Source of the DNA: Bacillota bacterium
Lineage (GTDB): Bacteria > Bacillota > Clostridia > Oscillospirales > Ruminococcaceae
Length of the DNA: 64,000 bases
Reading direction: 5' to 3'
NCBI GenBank assembly: GCA_023460035.1
Contig: JAEWRN010000012.1
Coordinates: forward strand, 1-64,000
Shown here piece after piece: positions 24,831-34,217 of this stretch. A program made the position numbers and the translations under genes. The notes under the pieces are model-generated. The model searched no databases. It was not told where the DNA came from and was given only the letters and a program-made list of their open reading frames with translations. Numbering within the stretch: position 1 is the first letter of the stretch; every line of letters begins with the position of its first letter.

Positions 24831-25859
24831 TTATAAAATCAGCATGGCATCGCCAAACGAATAAAAACGATAGTTCTCTTTTACGGCGACGTCATAGGCA
24901 TGCATGGTATTTTCGTAACCTGCAAACGCGGAAACCAGCATGATCAAGGTGCTTTCAGGCAGATGAAAATTTGTAATTAGGCCATCCATCACACCAAACG
25001 GGAAGCCGGGATACATGAAGATATCCGTTTCTCCCTGGCAAGCTTTGATTTCGTGATATTTTTTGTAAACCGACTCCAGTGTGCGGCAACTGGTGGTGCC
25101 TACACAAATCACCCTGTTCCCGTTTGCTTTTGTTTCACGTATTAAAGCGGCGGTTTCCTCCGGCACCGAATACCATTCGGTATGCATGTGATGCTTTGTA
25201 ATGTCGTCTACCTTTACAGGGCGGAAAGTGCCAAGCCCTACGTGTAAAGTTACTTCTGCGCGACGGATCCCCTTCTGCTGCAGCTTTTGCAGTAGTTCGT
25301 CGGTAAAATGCAGGCCAGCGGTAGGGGCGGCTGCGCTGCCAAGCTCTTTTGCGTAAACCGTTTGATACTGCGAATCATCTGTCATTTCTTTTTCAATATA
25401 ATGCGGCAGCGGCAAACGCCCCACCAGTTCAATTGCTTCGTAAAAGCTGCGCCCCGGGTGCGTGAAAGAAACTATTTTATTGCCTTCCGGCGTTGTTTCC
25501 ATAATTTCAGCGGTTAAAATACCCTCGCCGAACAGCACACGTGTGCCGGTGTGCAGGCGTTTGCCGGGCTTTGCAAGGCATTCCCACACATCGTTTTCTC
25601 TGGGGCGCAAAATCAAAATTTCGCAGCTTGCCCCTGTCCCCTCTTTTGTGCCAATCAACCTGGCCGGCAATACCTTGGAATTATTAACAACCAGCAAATC
25701 ACCCGGCTGCAATAAGTCTGGCAGTTCATAAAAAATATGGTGGTCAATTGCGCCGGTAGTTCGCCCAAGGCACATTAACCGCGCAGAATCCCGCGGCTCG
25801 GCTGGCTCCTGTGCAATCTGCTCCTGCGGTAATTTATAGTAAAAATCGCTTTTTTCCAT
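24831..25859 (-). CDS. queA: SAM:tRNA ribosyltransferase-isomerase
   Basis: 342 residues; moves the ribosyl group of SAM to preQ1-tRNA, forming epoxyqueuosine. Typical segments are YKLPQEQIAQEPAEPRDSAR, GDLLVVNNSKVLPARL, GSAAAPTAGLHFT and the C-terminal FHLPESTLIMLVSAFAG. First gene of the queA-tgt-yajC unit, with a good promoter. I looked for a preQ1 riboswitch in the 125-nt leader and saw none. Confidence 0.97.
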   Translation of the reverse strand: MEKSDFYYKLPQEQIAQEPAEPRDSARLMCLGRTTGAIDHHIFYELPDLLQPGDLLVVNNSKVLPARLIGTKEGTGASCEILILRPRENDVWECLAKPGKRLHTGTRVLFGEGILTAEIMETTPEGNKIVSFTHPGRSFYEAIELVGRLPLPHYIEKEMTDDSQYQTVYAKELGSAAAPTAGLHFTDELLQKLQQKGIRRAEVTLHVGLGTFRPVKVDDITKHHMHTEWYSVPEETAALIRETKANGNRVICVGTTSCRTLESVYKKYHEIKACQGETDIFMYPGFPFGVMDGLITNFHLPESTLIMLVSAFAGYENTMHAYDVAVKENYRFYSFGDAMLIL

Positions 25860-25989
25860 TTAGTAAGACCCTTCCTGTCCTTTTGTGGCAATTTAGGCGT
25901 GCAGGCTGTGTTTGAATGCAGAATAAGGTTTATCCCCCATTCTATTATGAAACAAAGGCGGGCCTGTGCGACATTGCACGAACCATTTT

Positions 25990-26018
25990 ATTATAGGTGA
26001 TTTTGCCCTTTAATTCAA
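25990..26018 (-). promoter_or_regulatory. promoter of queA-tgt-yajC
   Basis: Minus-strand -35 TTGAAT (26018-26013) and -10 TATAAT (25995-25990) are 17 bp apart. Confidence 0.7.
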
Positions 26019-26058
26019 GCATTCGACTCATTTTGCCCTATCCTGCGACAAAAATAGA

Positions 26059-26087
26059 GTGACATTATATTTTTAGTATTTTATAAT
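26059..26087 (+). promoter_or_regulatory. promoter of the CapA-like gene
   Basis: -35 GTGACA (26059-26064) and -10 TATAAT (26082-26087) are 17 bp apart; it is divergent from the queA promoter. Confidence 0.7.
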
Positions 26088-26155
26088 AAATACAATAAGC
26101 AGTTACATGCAAATACTTAAATTGCCCCCGGAACGAAAGGAGCATCTTCACCCTT

Positions 26156-27319
26156 ATGAAGTTGAGACATTTTGCATTGGTTTTTGTCGGCCTTGCCCTG
26201 CTTTGCAGTTGCAGCATGATCAAGGCCCCTGCGGTGGCGCAACCAACTGCCACACCTACAGCAACCCCTACCCCGTCCCCAACGGCTGTGCCTGTTTCTA
26301 CCGTACGATTTTCTGCGACTGGCGATAATTTAATTCACGGCCAACTTTATATGCAGGCGCAGCAAAGAACCACCGATGGCAGTTACAATTTTGCCCCATT
26401 GTACGAGCATGTGGCTGCTTTTTACAGCCAGCAGGACCTGAATTTCATCAACCAGGAAACCAATGTCAACGACGAAATAGCCCCAAGCAGTTACCCCCTG
26501 TTTAGCAGCCCGGGTGCCGTGGGTAAAACAATTTACGATATGGGTTTTCGCTTGATTGGGATGTCGAATAACCACAGCTACGACCTTGGTGCAAGCGGTA
26601 TTGAGGCAACCAAACGTTTTTGGGCTGCAATGCCGGCAGATGTGCTGACATTCGGCCTTGTAGAAAACGGCAAAGAAGACGATATACCAATTTACGAAAA
26701 AAATGGTCTGCGCTTTGCCTGCCTTGCTTACACACAGTACACAAATGGGCTGCCAACCCCACAAAATGCCGTTGCACATGTGATTTACACCTCGGATACG
26801 GCAACCATAGAACGGCAGATTAAAGAAGCCCGTGCTCTTGCAGACGTTGTGCTGGTAAGTGTACATTGGGGCAATGAGGACAGTCATACGCCAACAGATG
26901 AGCAGCGTACGCTTGCACAGCAGATGGCAGACTGGGGGGCAGACTTAATTATTGGTACCCACCCCCATGTGCTACAAGGGGCACAGTGGTTGGAACGAGA
27001 GGGCCGTTCCCCTGCACTGGTCGCATATTCTTTGGGTAATTTTGTTTCTGCCCAAAGTCGCCCGGATGAAATGATTGGTGCTGTTTTAAGCTGTACTTTT
27101 ACAAAGCAGGGTGACCAGGAAACTAAAATTGAAAATGTACATTTTAACCCTACTGTAACGCATTATGGCCGCAATCACAGCGATGTCGCCGTCTACTTTT
27201 TGAAAGATTACACCGCTGAGCTTGCAAATCAGCATGGTGTGCGTACCGAGTACCCTAATTTCGATTACGATTACATTGAAAACGTTGTAAAAGAAACGAT
27301 ACCTCAAGAATTTTTATAA
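26156..27319 (+). CDS. CapA-family lipoprotein
   Basis: 387 residues. A lipoprotein signal peptide (MKLRHFALVFVGLALLCSC; lipobox Cys 19) is followed by a Pro/Thr-rich spacer of alternating PTATPT units, probably crossing the cell wall. The globular part is the PGA_cap metallophosphatase-like domain: SATGDNLIHG, INQETNV, GMSNNHSYDLG, VHWGNED and IIGTHPHVLQG supply the metal ligands. CapA is named for poly-gamma-glutamate capsule synthesis, but no other capsule gene is nearby, so a broader surface phosphoesterase role is possible. GAAAGGAG precedes the ATG. Confidence 0.88.
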   Translation: MKLRHFALVFVGLALLCSCSMIKAPAVAQPTATPTATPTPSPTAVPVSTVRFSATGDNLIHGQLYMQAQQRTTDGSYNFAPLYEHVAAFYSQQDLNFINQETNVNDEIAPSSYPLFSSPGAVGKTIYDMGFRLIGMSNNHSYDLGASGIEATKRFWAAMPADVLTFGLVENGKEDDIPIYEKNGLRFACLAYTQYTNGLPTPQNAVAHVIYTSDTATIERQIKEARALADVVLVSVHWGNEDSHTPTDEQRTLAQQMADWGADLIIGTHPHVLQGAQWLEREGRSPALVAYSLGNFVSAQSRPDEMIGAVLSCTFTKQGDQETKIENVHFNPTVTHYGRNHSDVAVYFLKDYTAELANQHGVRTEYPNFDYDYIENVVKETIPQEFL

Positions 27320-27330
27320 TGGTATATGAT

Positions 27331-27388
27331 AAAAAAGCCTGCATATTGTCGCTTTTCACAGCTGACAACATGCAGGCTTTTATTTTAT
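27331..27388. terminator. terminator after the CapA-like gene
   Basis: AAAAGCCTGCATATTGTC pairs with GACAACATGCAGGCTTTT around a 13-nt loop, with A and T runs outside. Confidence 0.85.
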
Positions 27389-27420
27389 AAAATGAAACAA
27401 GCGTTTAAAAATTGGCCATG

Positions 27421-27848
27421 GTTTACTTAAAACTATGACCCCCTTTTTTTCCAAGTTTCGACATATTGTATTATATATAAGTATAATTTGATTGTCAAAT
27501 GTTTTGAATTTTTATATTTTATGTGACATTTTTATTGTAAAAATGTCAAAAAACAGACTTTAATTGAAGAAATGAAGCTTTACAGTTTAAATACTTGGTA
27601 GTTTAGATTTTTTCGCCGTCAGATAAAGCGTCAATCAACAATCAAAAAATGAATATAAAACTGCAAAAATATTTAAAGATATGACATATGATTACCGGTC
27701 GAATCTCTTAATTATAAAAAACAATTGAAATTCTGCTGATATGCAAAATAAAAGCATCATTTCATTCGCCGTCATTTTTACCGTCTGAATTTGGAATAAC
27801 CAAGTAATTGCAGGCATCCACAATAAAAAGTCATAGTTTTAAGTAAAC
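27421..27848. repeat. AT-rich 428-bp segment bounded by perfect 19-bp inverted repeats
   Basis: GTTTACTTAAAACTATGAC at 27421-27439 recurs as its exact reverse complement at 27830-27848. The interior is very AT-rich, has no convincing ORF, and holds a perfect 11-bp hairpin (TGACATTTTTA/TAAAAATGTCA, 27524-27548). Terminal repeats, size and lack of genes resemble a non-autonomous MITE-like element, but I see no target-site duplication. This covers most of the 27389-28003 gap; I recognise no secure promoter there. Confidence 0.5.
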
Positions 27849-28003
27849 TACGAATAAGAGTGAATATTTTTATTTTTCAAAATTTGTTTTGAAACCCTCT
27901 TATTCTAGTATAAACGCGGCACAAAAGGCTTTTTTTCAGCGAGTAGTTTATTTTAAGAATTCGAAAAGTCACCCTAGCATGATGAAAGTTGTGGAGGAGG
28001 AGA

Positions 28004-30036
28004 ATGAAAAAGTTGAAACGGTTAAAAGAAAAAAATGCACCTAGTGAACGAAAAAAAGTATTAAAAAAGAATTGGTTGCGTTTACTTTGGTCTGTATTTT
28101 GGGAATCGTTTTAGTATTGTCTGCCAGTGCAGTGTATTTTACTTATGACTCAACAAAAGAATCTCTTACAAAAAGTTTAAAAGAGACTTCTTCCCTTGTT
28201 GCCGATAAAATTACGCAAAAAATAAATACTTATTCTATTTTAGCAGAATCTGCGGCGCTTTACAAAAACAGTGCCGGGGTTTCTACGATTAGTCTCAAGT
28301 CGTATTTACAGAAAGAGTGTTCAAAATATAACCTGACAAAAATTGATATTATTGATGCTACTGGTAATTCGGTGATTGATTCTACGAGTTATTTACAAGA
28401 CACTACTTATCAGCAGGTGAAAAACGGCAGCGCCTTTTTGTCCGACCCTATTTTTGTGGGCGATGATGTTTTTTTTGATTATGCTTACCCCTATGATAAT
28501 TCAGTGGTGATGATTCGTTTCCCCTATGCTATTTTGGGGGAAATTATTGCAGATGTAAAAATTGGCGACACCGGCAGCACTTACATTTTAAATAAAGATG
28601 GAGCCAAGGTTGCGCACAGCGATTTTTCGCTTGTGCAAAAACAGCAAAACAACCTTGAAGACGTAAAAAATGACCCCAAAACATATGGCGAAGTTGCCGC
28701 ACTTGAAACAAAAATGACCAATGGTGAAACCGGGTTTGGCTTTTACACCTGGAAGGGTGACCGCAAGTTTGGTTCTTATAACCCCATTGAAAACACGAAT
28801 GGTTGGTCGGTAAACGTAACCGCGTTGCAGTCAGAATTTATGTCAGAGGTACAGACCGCAGTAATCAGCACGGTTGTGTTGGGGTTGGCTGCTATTTTAA
28901 TTTCAATTTTTGCAGTACTTCGCATTGCAAACCGCATTACAAAACCTATCGACAATGTTGTGCGGGCAATCGATAAAATGTCGGATGGCGATTTGGATGT
29001 CAACCTTGTGGTGCAGAGGCAGGATGAAATTGGTCGAATCTCGATTAAAATAAACCAGATGGTTGAAAAATTCAGAAACATCATTTCGGATATTTCTTAT
29101 TTCTTGTCTGAATTGTCCGGCGGCAACCTTTCGGTTGCAAGCGACGTGATCTACCCCGGTGAATTTCTGAATATTCAAAACTCGCTGACCGCCATTGCTT
29201 TTCAGCTAAACGAAACCATGACCCTGATCAGCAATGCGGCAAACCAGGTGAACGCGGGCGCAGAGCAGGTTGCTGCCGCATCACAGGCGCTTTCTGCCGG
29301 CGCAACCGAGCAAGCGGCCTCAGTGGAGGAACTGAGCGCGTCGGTTACTACCGTGGCAAAACAGGCGGGTGAAAACGCCGAAAATGTAAGGCAAGCTTCG
29401 ACTTATGTGGCACAAACTACCACAGGGGTACGCCAGGGCAATGAACAGATGAAGCAGCTGACCGGCGCGATGCACGAAATTAGAACCTCCTCTGAAAAAA
29501 TATCCAACATTACAAAAGTAATTGAAGATATTGCGTTTCAAACCAATATTCTGGCCCTCAATGCCGCCATTGAGGCTGCCCGTGCGGGTGCTGCCGGCAA
29601 AGGTTTTGCTGTGGTTGCAGACGAGGTTCGTATGCTTGCTGCCAAATCTGCAGATGCCGCAAGCCAAACTGCCGCACTAATCGAACAATCAACCGTAACT
29701 GTAGTGGAAGGCGACGCACTGGTTGCAAATACGGTAAAAACGCTGGAAGAAATTTCGCGGCAGGCCGAACAGGTCAATAACGCAATTGTACTGGTAGAGC
29801 AGGCATCCTCAAACCAGGCCGAAGCAATCGACCAGATTATGAAGGGGCTCTCACAAGTATCGGATGTGGTGCAGACAAATGCCGCCACGGCAGAAGAAAG
29901 TTCTGCTTCCAGCGAAGAGCTGGCAGCGCAGGCACAAACCTTAAATGTGGAAGTCTCTAAATTTCATCTTTCGGCCGACGAGGGCGTCGGACAGCCCGAA
30001 ACAGAGGGTGACCTGGCCGACCCAAACGATGAGTGA
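28004..30036 (+). CDS. methyl-accepting chemotaxis protein, split by a -1 frameshift
   Basis: The strong SD GGAGGAGGAG precedes ATG 28004, but that frame stops at 28112 after 36 codons. The chemoreceptor frame is open only from 28048 and reaches 30036. A -1 shift at A_AAA_AAG (28063-28069) joins them into a 677-residue protein: basic N-terminus, TM1 (FTLVCILGIVLVLSASAVYF), a dCACHE-like extracellular sensor domain with YILNKDGAKVAHSDF, TM2, HAMP (ITKPIDNVVRAIDKMSDGDL), then the signalling hairpin with VIEDIAFQTNILALNAAIEA and GKGFAVVADEVRMLA. Without the shift translation must start at TTG 28072, which has no ribosome site, and would lose only the basic tail. No che genes are nearby, so it would act through proteins encoded elsewhere. 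Confidence 0.8.
28063..28069 (+). other. candidate -1 frameshift heptamer
   Basis: A_AAA_AAG is in register with the frame from ATG 28004 (TTA AAA AAG). Slipping back one base enters the frame encoding the receptor. The same heptamer drives dnaX frameshifting in E. coli. Longer A-runs (28029-28035 and 28051-28057) nearby also make a sequencing or replication indel possible. Confidence 0.5.
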
Positions 30037-30066
30037 AAAAGGAAAAATAAGAAAAGAGGGAGAAAA

Positions 30067-30336
30067 ATGACGGAGTTGACCTTAGAGCAATGGGAAAAAG
30101 TGAAGCCACTTCTGCCCCCGGAGCAAAGCGCACGCGGGGGCAGGCCTGCGAAGGATAACCGGTTGATGCTGAATGCCATGTTGTACCGGTATACAACCGG
30201 TGTCACATGGCGCGAGCTACCGGTAAAGTTCGGGCCGTGGCAGAGTGTGTATGGGCGTTTCCACAATTGGGTAAAAGTAGGTCTATGGGACCAAATTATG
30301 AGTATTTTAGTGCCTATGGCTATGGCCGGAAACTAA
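30067..30336 (+). pseudogene. IS5-family transposase fragment (DUF4096)
   Basis: 89 codons match the N-terminal helix-turn-helix of IS5/IS427-type OrfA transposases: LTLEQWEKVKPLLPPE, GGRPAKDNRLMLNAMLYRY, GVTWRELPVKFGPWQSVYGR. After GLWDQIM the sequence departs and stops, and the DDE catalytic part is absent. I see no terminal repeats. It is 30 bp after the chemoreceptor on the same strand with a plausible ribosome site, so it may still be translated, but it cannot transpose. Confidence 0.75.
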
Positions 30337-30430
30337 GTACCCTCCCACATACCCACATGCGGTTGAGGGACAGCAATTTGCTGTATCGCAGTAGGGATAT
30401 TTGATGAAAGTAAAAATAGCAGACGCAAAA

Positions 30431-30459
30431 AACGAAAGCACTTTACAAGTGCTTTCGTT
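30431..30459. terminator. bidirectional terminator
   Basis: AACGAAAGCACTT pairs with AAGTGCTTTCGTT over a TAC loop, with A and T runs outside. It lies between the transposase fragment and the converging tyrS. Confidence 0.88.
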
Positions 30460-30512
30460 TTATTGGTTTATTTAGAGAATAACCCTTGTGGAGTAAAACC
30501 CTGTTGTCTAGT

Positions 30513-31739
30513 TTAAGCTAAAATAACCTTTTGGTAAATCTTTTTACCTTTGCGCACAACAACACCCTGTTGCAGCTTTTCGGCAGAAATAGTCAGCAGC
30601 GGGTCCGTTACCTTTTCACCATCCAGCACAATGCCGCCCTGCTGCACAAGTCGTCTGCCCTCCCCTTTTGAAGCGCAAAGCTGTGCGGCCACCAAAATAT
30701 CTAAAATGGCAACCACGCCATCCTGCACCAGCTGTACGTCAAGCTGTGTAGACGGCATATGCTCATGGTCCGCAGCACCAGAGAACAGCTGCCGGGCAGT
30801 ATCAAGCGCTTTTTGTGCCTCCGCTTCGCTGTGCACGGTTTTTGTCAGCTCAAAAGCAAGGCGTTCTTTTGCCGCATTGATAGCCGAACCACTTGTCACG
30901 TCAATTGCGTCGATTTCGTCCAGCGGGATACTGGTCAGCAGCTTCAGGCAGTTGGTCACGTCCTGATCATCGATGTTGCGCCAGTACTGGAAGAAGTCGT
31001 ACGGGGAAGTTTTATTGGGGTCAAGCCAGACGGCACCGCCCTCTGTCTTACCCATTTTGCGGCCATCTTTCGTGGTGAGCAGCGTAAAGGTAAGGCCAAA
31101 CACCTCGTTGCCGGTGACCTTGCGCACCAGCTCTACCCCGCCGATGATATTGGCCCACTGATCATTGCCGCCAAACTGCATTTTACAGTCGTAATTTTGA
31201 TGCAGGTGCAAAAAGTCGTAGCTCTGCATCAGCATGTAGTTGAATTCCAAAAACGACAGGCCTTTTTCCATGCGGCTTTTAAAGCATTCTGCCGCCAGCA
31301 TTTTGTTGACAGAGAAGTGGACGCCGACATTGCGCAAAAACTCGATGTAGTTCAGGTTGCGCAGCCAGTCACCGTTGCGCAGCATCAAGGCCTTGCCGTC
31401 GCTGAAATCAATAAACTTGGACATCTGCTGCTGGAAGCACAGCGCATTGTGGTCAATCTGTTCTACGGTCAGCATTTTGCGCATATCAGTTTTACCGGTA
31501 GGGTCGCCTACCATGGTCGTGCCGGTACCAAGCAGCGCAATGGGGCGGTGGCCGGCATCCTGCAGATGCTTCATGACCACCATTTGCAAAAAGTGACCGA
31601 CATGCAGGCTGTCTGCCGTTGCGTCAAACCCAATATAAAAGGTCACCTTTTCTTTTGCAAGTAATTCGCGAATTGCGTCCTCATCGGTTGCTTGTGCCAC
31701 AAGCCCACGGGCTTTTAAAAGGTCAAATACATTCTCCAT
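30513..31739 (-). CDS. tyrS: tyrosyl-tRNA synthetase
   Basis: 408 residues. Class I catalytic motifs are HVGH (HIGH equivalent, in ADSLHVGHFLQ) and KMGKT (KMSKS equivalent, in DGRKMGKTEGG). Tyrosine-binding residues lie around YIGFDAT and QFGGNDQWANI, and a C-terminal S4 RNA-binding domain ends the protein (SKGEGRRLVQQGGIVLDG). I start at ATG 31739 (MENVFDLL) rather than 31796, since the extension reads back into the T-box terminator. Transcription passes a tyrosine T-box. Confidence 0.96.
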   Translation of the reverse strand: MENVFDLLKARGLVAQATDEDAIRELLAKEKVTFYIGFDATADSLHVGHFLQMVVMKHLQDAGHRPIALLGTGTTMVGDPTGKTDMRKMLTVEQIDHNALCFQQQMSKFIDFSDGKALMLRNGDWLRNLNYIEFLRNVGVHFSVNKMLAAECFKSRMEKGLSFLEFNYMLMQSYDFLHLHQNYDCKMQFGGNDQWANIIGGVELVRKVTGNEVFGLTFTLLTTKDGRKMGKTEGGAVWLDPNKTSPYDFFQYWRNIDDQDVTNCLKLLTSIPLDEIDAIDVTSGSAINAAKERLAFELTKTVHSEAEAQKALDTARQLFSGAADHEHMPSTQLDVQLVQDGVVAILDILVAAQLCASKGEGRRLVQQGGIVLDGEKVTDPLLTISAEKLQQGVVVRKGKKIYQKVILA

Positions 31740-31776
31740 TATTTTCTGTTCTCCTTTCGCAATCTGCAAACGGGGA

Positions 31777-32042
31777 CAAAAAAACACCCCCGCCAAAATG
31801 GCAGAGGGCGTTTGAACGCGGTACCACCTCTGTTTGCCCCACGCTCACGCGAAAAGGGCCTTTGCGTGTTCCAAACAGAACACCTGCGCGGTAACGGGCG
31901 CACCCGGCACAGCCTACTTATAAGTTCAGCCTGCTGCTCCAAGATGGTAATTCACATATAAACCGCGCTAGCCCCTTTCACCCGCCGGGGCCTCTCTGCA
32001 GCACTGATTTACAGCTACTGTAATCTTATCATTGCATTTGCA
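31777..32042 (-). ncRNA. T-box leader of tyrS
   Basis: The minus-strand motif AGGTGGTACCGCG (31829-31817) is the T-box core that base-pairs with the uncharged tRNA acceptor end. Downstream, ACGCCCTCTGCC and GGCGGGGGTGT form a terminator followed by seven U residues (about 31812-31777). Upstream is a GC-rich Stem I candidate with AGAGAGG near its base and a UAC (31949-31947), a plausible Tyr specifier. Uncharged tRNA-Tyr would favour the antiterminator and allow tyrS expression. Confidence 0.9.
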
Positions 32043-32048
32043 AAATAT

Positions 32049-32077
32049 ACTATATCCTTTTTACTGCACAATGTCAA
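32049..32077 (-). promoter_or_regulatory. tyrS: promoter of tyrS
   Basis: Minus-strand -35 TTGACA (32077-32072) and -10 TATAGT (32054-32049) are 17 bp apart. The -35 overlaps the last codons of recN. Confidence 0.75.
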
Positions 32078-33747
32078 GTTCCGGCATCGGAAAGTTCCAG
32101 TAGTTCCCGCGCGTTTGCAAGGGAAAGCTCCGTCACTTTATCGCCCGAAACAATACGCGCCAGTTCTGCCACACGTTCTTCTTTCTCCAGCTGGCGCACC
32201 TTAGTGTAAGTGCGCTCACCCGTGACTGACTTTTCAATCAGCAGGTGCTGCTGCGCATAAGCCGCAATTTGGGCAGTATGTGTAATGCAGATGACCTGGT
32301 GCCCGCTGTTTGCTGTTTCTTGCAATTTTTTGCCTACCCTGCCGGCTGCAAGGCCGGAAACGCCGGCATCAATTTCATCATAAATAACCGTCGGGATATG
32401 GTCCTTTTCTGCAAGCACACTTTTAATTGCAAGCATAATGCGTGAAAGCTCGCCACCGGATGCAATTTTAGCAAGTGGTTTGGGCTCTTCCCCCGGGTTA
32501 GTAGAGATAAAAAACTCCATTGCATCGCCACCGGCAGGCCCCAGTTTTATCTGCTGTGCCACCAAGCTAAACCGGATGTTAGGCATATTTAAAAAGTGCA
32601 GCGACTGCATAATTGCGGTGCTGAATGCGGCAAACGCTTTTTTGCGTGCTGCAGTAAGCTGTGCCGCGCAGGCCGTTGCCTTTTCTTGCAGTGCATTGCA
32701 GCGCTGCTGCAGCTCTTCCAGCTTTTGGTCTGCAAATTCGATTGTTTCCAGCTCTTGCATTGCTTTTTCATAGTAGGCTTCAATATCGGCTACTGTTGGG
32801 CCATATTTCTTTTTCAGCTGATACAAAAGGTCTAACCGCTCTTCAATTTCGTCCAACATTGCAGGCTCGAAGTCAAAATCATCGAGCGCCGTTTTTAAAT
32901 CCCCGGCAAGGTCTTGCCCGGCATAATACAGCTCGCCCAGCTTCTCATAAAATGCTGCAAACTCGCTGGAAAACTCGTTGATCTGCCCCAGTTGTCCGTG
33001 TGCCTGCCCCAACAGGCCAATACTGCCCTCATAGTCATCACCGCCCTGCAAAGCGTCATACGCGGCGCCAAGGCTGTCGATGATCTGCTGTGAATGGTGG
33101 ATTTTGCTGCGTTGCGCTTCCAACTCTTCTTCTTCGCCCTGCTGCAGCTCCGCCGCTTCAATCTCCTGTGTCTGATACCGCAAAAGGTCCAGCTTGCGCT
33201 GTTTTTCGCCCTCATCCATCACAAGGCCGGACATTTGCTTTTGTGCATCGCGCAAGGTGTGGTATACGTCGCGGTACTGTGCCAGCAAAGCATCATTTTG
33301 GGCGTATTCATCCAAAATACCCAAATGGTTTGCGGGGTTTAGCAGACTTTGATTATCGTGCTGGCCGTGAATCGTAATCAACGCTTCGCCAAGCTCGCGC
33401 AAAATGCCCACAGTTGCCGGTTTGCCGTTAATGCGGCAGCTGCTTTTACCATCTTGCCCTATTTCACGGCTGAGCAACAGCTCTTCTTCCGGCTCATACC
33501 CGGCATTTGCCAACAACGTACAAACCTCACTGGAAAGATCGATGAAAGTAGCCCATACCGATGCTTTTTGCGCACCGCTGCGCACAAGGTCACGGCTGGT
33601 GCGGTTACCCAAAATGGCATTGATGGAATCGATCAAAATAGATTTGCCGGCACCGGTTTCCCCGGTCAGCACATTTAAACCGGGACCAAAATGCACGTCG
33701 GTCTTTTCAATGACCGCAACATTTTCAATACTCAGTTCGTTCAGCAT
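32074..33747 (-). CDS. recN: DNA repair protein RecN
   Basis: 557 residues; SMC-like ATPase in double-strand break repair. Walker A is GETGAGKS near residue 30, long coiled coils occupy the middle (KLDLLRYQTQEIEAAELQ), and the C-terminus has the ABC signature ASGGELSRIMLAIK and Walker B VIYDEIDAGVSG. Last gene of the long asp23-to-recN operon, 10 bp after argR, the conserved Bacillota order. Confidence 0.96.
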   Translation of the reverse strand: MLNELSIENVAVIEKTDVHFGPGLNVLTGETGAGKSILIDSINAILGNRTSRDLVRSGAQKASVWATFIDLSSEVCTLLANAGYEPEEELLLSREIGQDGKSSCRINGKPATVGILRELGEALITIHGQHDNQSLLNPANHLGILDEYAQNDALLAQYRDVYHTLRDAQKQMSGLVMDEGEKQRKLDLLRYQTQEIEAAELQQGEEEELEAQRSKIHHSQQIIDSLGAAYDALQGGDDYEGSIGLLGQAHGQLGQINEFSSEFAAFYEKLGELYYAGQDLAGDLKTALDDFDFEPAMLDEIEERLDLLYQLKKKYGPTVADIEAYYEKAMQELETIEFADQKLEELQQRCNALQEKATACAAQLTAARKKAFAAFSTAIMQSLHFLNMPNIRFSLVAQQIKLGPAGGDAMEFFISTNPGEEPKPLAKIASGGELSRIMLAIKSVLAEKDHIPTVIYDEIDAGVSGLAAGRVGKKLQETANSGHQVICITHTAQIAAYAQQHLLIEKSVTGERTYTKVRQLEKEERVAELARIVSGDKVTELSLANARELLELSDAGT

Positions 33748-33757
33748 AAGCTGCCCT

Positions 33758-34213
33758 CTATTTCATATACTTTGACAGGTCTTCTACAAGGTGTCCCGCC
33801 GCATCTTCGTCCCGCATTAAAATTATAAATGTATTTTCCCCGGCAAGACTACCAATCACACCGTCCCACTTCACAAGGTCAAAAACTTCACATGCGGCGC
33901 TTGCCATACCGCTGTGGCATTTTACCATAACAATATGCCCTGCGGTGTCAATGCTGACAACGCTTTCACCAAAAATATTTTCAAACCGGCTGGGGCGGTC
34001 ACCTCTGGGCGAATCACCCGCGGGGGTGGTATACCGGTAGTGCCCGTCGCCCGTAGCGGCTTTTACAAGGCGCAGCTGGCGGATATCGCGTGAGACGGTC
34101 GCCTGTGTAACCTCAAAGCCGGCGTCTTTCAACCGGATCAAAAGGTCCTCCTGGCGTTCAATCGGATACGTTGTGATCAGTTCCAGCAGTTTTTGATGTC
34201 GCTGATTTTTCAT
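33758..34213 (-). CDS. argR: arginine repressor ArgR/AhrC
   Basis: 151 residues. The winged-helix DNA-binding domain (RQEDLLIRLKDAGFEVTQATVSRDIRQL) precedes a C-terminal hexamerisation and arginine-binding domain ending SLAGENTFIILMRDEDAAGHL. In arginine excess it represses arg genes. Position between nadK and recN is the usual Bacillota one. Confidence 0.95.
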   Translation of the reverse strand: MKNQRHQKLLELITTYPIERQEDLLIRLKDAGFEVTQATVSRDIRQLRLVKAATGDGHYRYTTPAGDSPRGDRPSRFENIFGESVVSIDTAGHIVMVKCHSGMASAACEVFDLVKWDGVIGSLAGENTFIILMRDEDAAGHLVEDLSKYMK

Positions 34214-34217
34214 ATTC

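Noticed and set aside
25860..25983. preQ1 riboswitch in the queA leader
   Set aside because: No compact pseudoknot-forming hairpin with an A-rich tail was found by eye, and queA/tgt act after preQ1 formation.
30404..30475. 23-codon ORF spanning the 30431 hairpin
   Set aside because: It reads straight through a strong terminator and has no ribosome binding site.
30759..31664. 301-codon plus-strand ORF
   Set aside because: Antisense to tyrS with no family features.
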